Positions 21,206 through 22,340 of a stretch of DNA of 22,340 bases are shown here, in pieces. The notes below the pieces were generated by a model that had not been told where the DNA came from, did no database searches, and worked only from the letters and a program-made list of their open reading frames with translations. The stretch is from CAIVPM01 sp049242865 (GTDB lineage Bacteria > Bacteroidota > Bacteroidia > Chitinophagales > Chitinophagaceae): positions 1-22,340 of the forward strand of contig JBMLOR010000087.1 of the NCBI GenBank assembly GCA_049242865.1, in the 5' to 3' direction. The number at the start of each line of letters is the position of its first letter. Positions within the stretch are counted from its first letter, which is position 1. A program made the translations under genes and the position numbers.

Positions 21206-22340
21206 ATGCTTGTAAAAACCTTTGGAAGTGCTGTGTATGGAGTAGAAGCAATACCTATAACTATTGAAGTTAATATTGGTGGAGGTGATTTAAAATATTT
21301 TATTGTTGGCTTACCTGATAATGCCATTAAAGAAAGCTTACTCAGAATTGAAAGTGCTATTAAAACTAATCAATTCAAGATGCCACGAACCAAACTTGTG
21401 ATTAATATGGCACCTGCTGATATTAAAAAAAGTGGAGCTGCTTTTGATTTACCAATTGCTATTGGTGTTTTAGGTGCTAGCAATCAATTACTTAATCCTG
21501 AAATTTTAAAAGATTATGTAATTATGGGAGAGTTAAGCTTAGATGGAACTGTACAACCCATTAAAGGAGCCTTACCTATTGCAATTCAAGCTCGTAAAGA
21601 AGGTTATAAAGGATTAATTGTTCCTAAAGAAAATGCAAGAGAGGCTGGTATGGTAAACAACTTGCAGGTTTATGGTGTTGAACACTTAAAAGATGTTGTG
21701 AATTTTTTAAATGATGAAAGCACAATTAAACCAGTAGTAGTAAATACTAGAGAGGAATTTTTTGGTAACCAATACGAATTTGAATTTGATTTTAACGATG
21801 TAAAAGGACAAGAAAATATAAAACGAGCTTTAGAAATAGCTGCTGCCGGCGGCCATAATGCAATACTAATTGGACCACCAGGTGCAGGAAAAACTATGCT
21901 TGCAAAGCGACTGCCCACCATTTTACCCCCTCTAAGTTTACAGGAGGCTTTAGAAACTACCAAAATACACAGTGTTGCAGGTAAATTGCCAGCAGAAGCA
22001 AGTTTAATATCAAAACGGCCATTTCGTTCTCCACATCATACAGTTAGTGATGCAGCATTAGTTGGTGGTGGTGGTATTCCACAACCTGGTGAAATTTCAT
22101 TGGCTCATAATGGTGTTTTATTTTTAGATGAATTGCCCGAATTTAAACGCACAGTATTAGAAGTAATGCGACAACCCATGGAAGAAAGAAAAGTAACTAT
22201 AAGCAGAGCTAAAGTTGCTTTAGATTTTCCAGCAAACTTTATGCTTATTGCTAGTATGAATCCTTGCCCATGTGGTTTTTTTAACCATCCTGAAAAAGAA
22301 TGTACTTGCCCTCCAGGAAGTGTTCAAAAATATTTGAATA
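21206..22340 (+). CDS. YifB/ComM family AAA+ ATPase (Mg-chelatase-like), 3' end outside window
   Basis: 378 codons are visible out of about 510 in the family. Residues 1-165 form the ChlI/Lon-S5-like N-terminal domain, with VKTFGSAVYGVEA, FIVGLPDNAIKES and INMAPADIKKSGAAFDLPIA. The AAA+ module has Walker A GPPGAGKT (223-230), Walker B VLFLDELPEF (304-313) and the following MRQPMEERKVTISRA. MNPCPCGFF and a Cys cluster come after it, as usual in this family. Known of the family: ComM is a hexameric helicase that promotes branch migration during integration of transformed DNA; roles in other bacteria are less clear. It is well conserved, with no frameshift in the visible part. It is divergent from the Plug gene, and no competence genes are nearby. 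Confidence 0.95.
   Translation, partial: MLVKTFGSAVYGVEAIPITIEVNIGGGDLKYFIVGLPDNAIKESLLRIESAIKTNQFKMPRTKLVINMAPADIKKSGAAFDLPIAIGVLGASNQLLNPEILKDYVIMGELSLDGTVQPIKGALPIAIQARKEGYKGLIVPKENAREAGMVNNLQVYGVEHLKDVVNFLNDESTIKPVVVNTREEFFGNQYEFEFDFNDVKGQENIKRALEIAAAGGHNAILIGPPGAGKTMLAKRLPTILPPLSLQEALETTKIHSVAGKLPAEASLISKRPFRSPHHTVSDAALVGGGGIPQPGEISLAHNGVLFLDELPEFKRTVLEVMRQPMEERKVTISRAKVALDFPANFMLIASMNPCPCGFFNHPEKECTCPPGSVQKYLN

Overview
The window comes from a low-GC member of the Bacteroidota, probably Chitinophagales-like (the rank below phylum is a guess). Three things support the phylum: promoters of the TAnnTTTG type sit before many genes; one gene encodes the type IX secretion Plug protein (DUF5103) and another a very large PKD-repeat surface protein; and the cell-envelope genes are typical of the group (OmpA with thrombospondin-3 repeats, an RlpA-like protein, a TonB-dependent receptor, a Bacteroidota-type lipoprotein). 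No tRNA, rRNA, CRISPR array, insertion sequence or phage gene was seen. Gene order looks chromosomal and mostly housekeeping.

Layout. 1-4595 (minus) is the N-terminal 1531 codons of a secreted protein with 17 PKD units of about 81 residues; its stop lies outside the window. 4793-9607 (plus) holds an integral membrane PAP2/sphingomyelin-synthase-like enzyme, an RlpA-like protein, an OmpA/TSP3 porin-like protein, an exported esterase and a polyprenyl-phosphate sugar transferase. 9676-10683 (plus) is a fumarylacetoacetase-family enzyme, convergent with a YcxB-like membrane protein (10691-11173, minus). That gene is divergent from an exported glutathione peroxidase (11247-11783, plus). 11889-14347 (minus) holds aroQ, carA and mtgA, with a structured intergenic element between carA and mtgA. 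14535-15328 (plus) is a DUF2975 membrane protein plus a small XRE regulator, whose 3' end overlaps a convergent Fur-family regulator (15302-15673, minus). 15817-21063 (minus) holds a lipoprotein, a TonB-dependent receptor, a small exported protein and the T9SS Plug protein. 21206 to the end (plus) is the start of a YifB/ComM AAA+ ATPase gene.

How the genes relate. Many products act at or outside the envelope: secretion (Plug), probable secreted cargo (PKD protein), peptidoglycan synthesis and remodelling (mtgA, RlpA-like), outer-membrane anchoring (OmpA), nutrient import (TonB receptor), polysaccharide initiation (sugar transferase) and lipid head-group chemistry (PAP2-like). The regulatory signals are unusually legible. 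Several start codons follow the last base of the promoter -7 element by only four to six bases, so those mRNAs are probably leaderless, and this corrects several start sites. I did not find an obviously new multi-gene system. The best leads are the SMS-like enzyme, the receptor/small-protein/palindrome block, the carA-mtgA intergenic element and the leaderless gene set.
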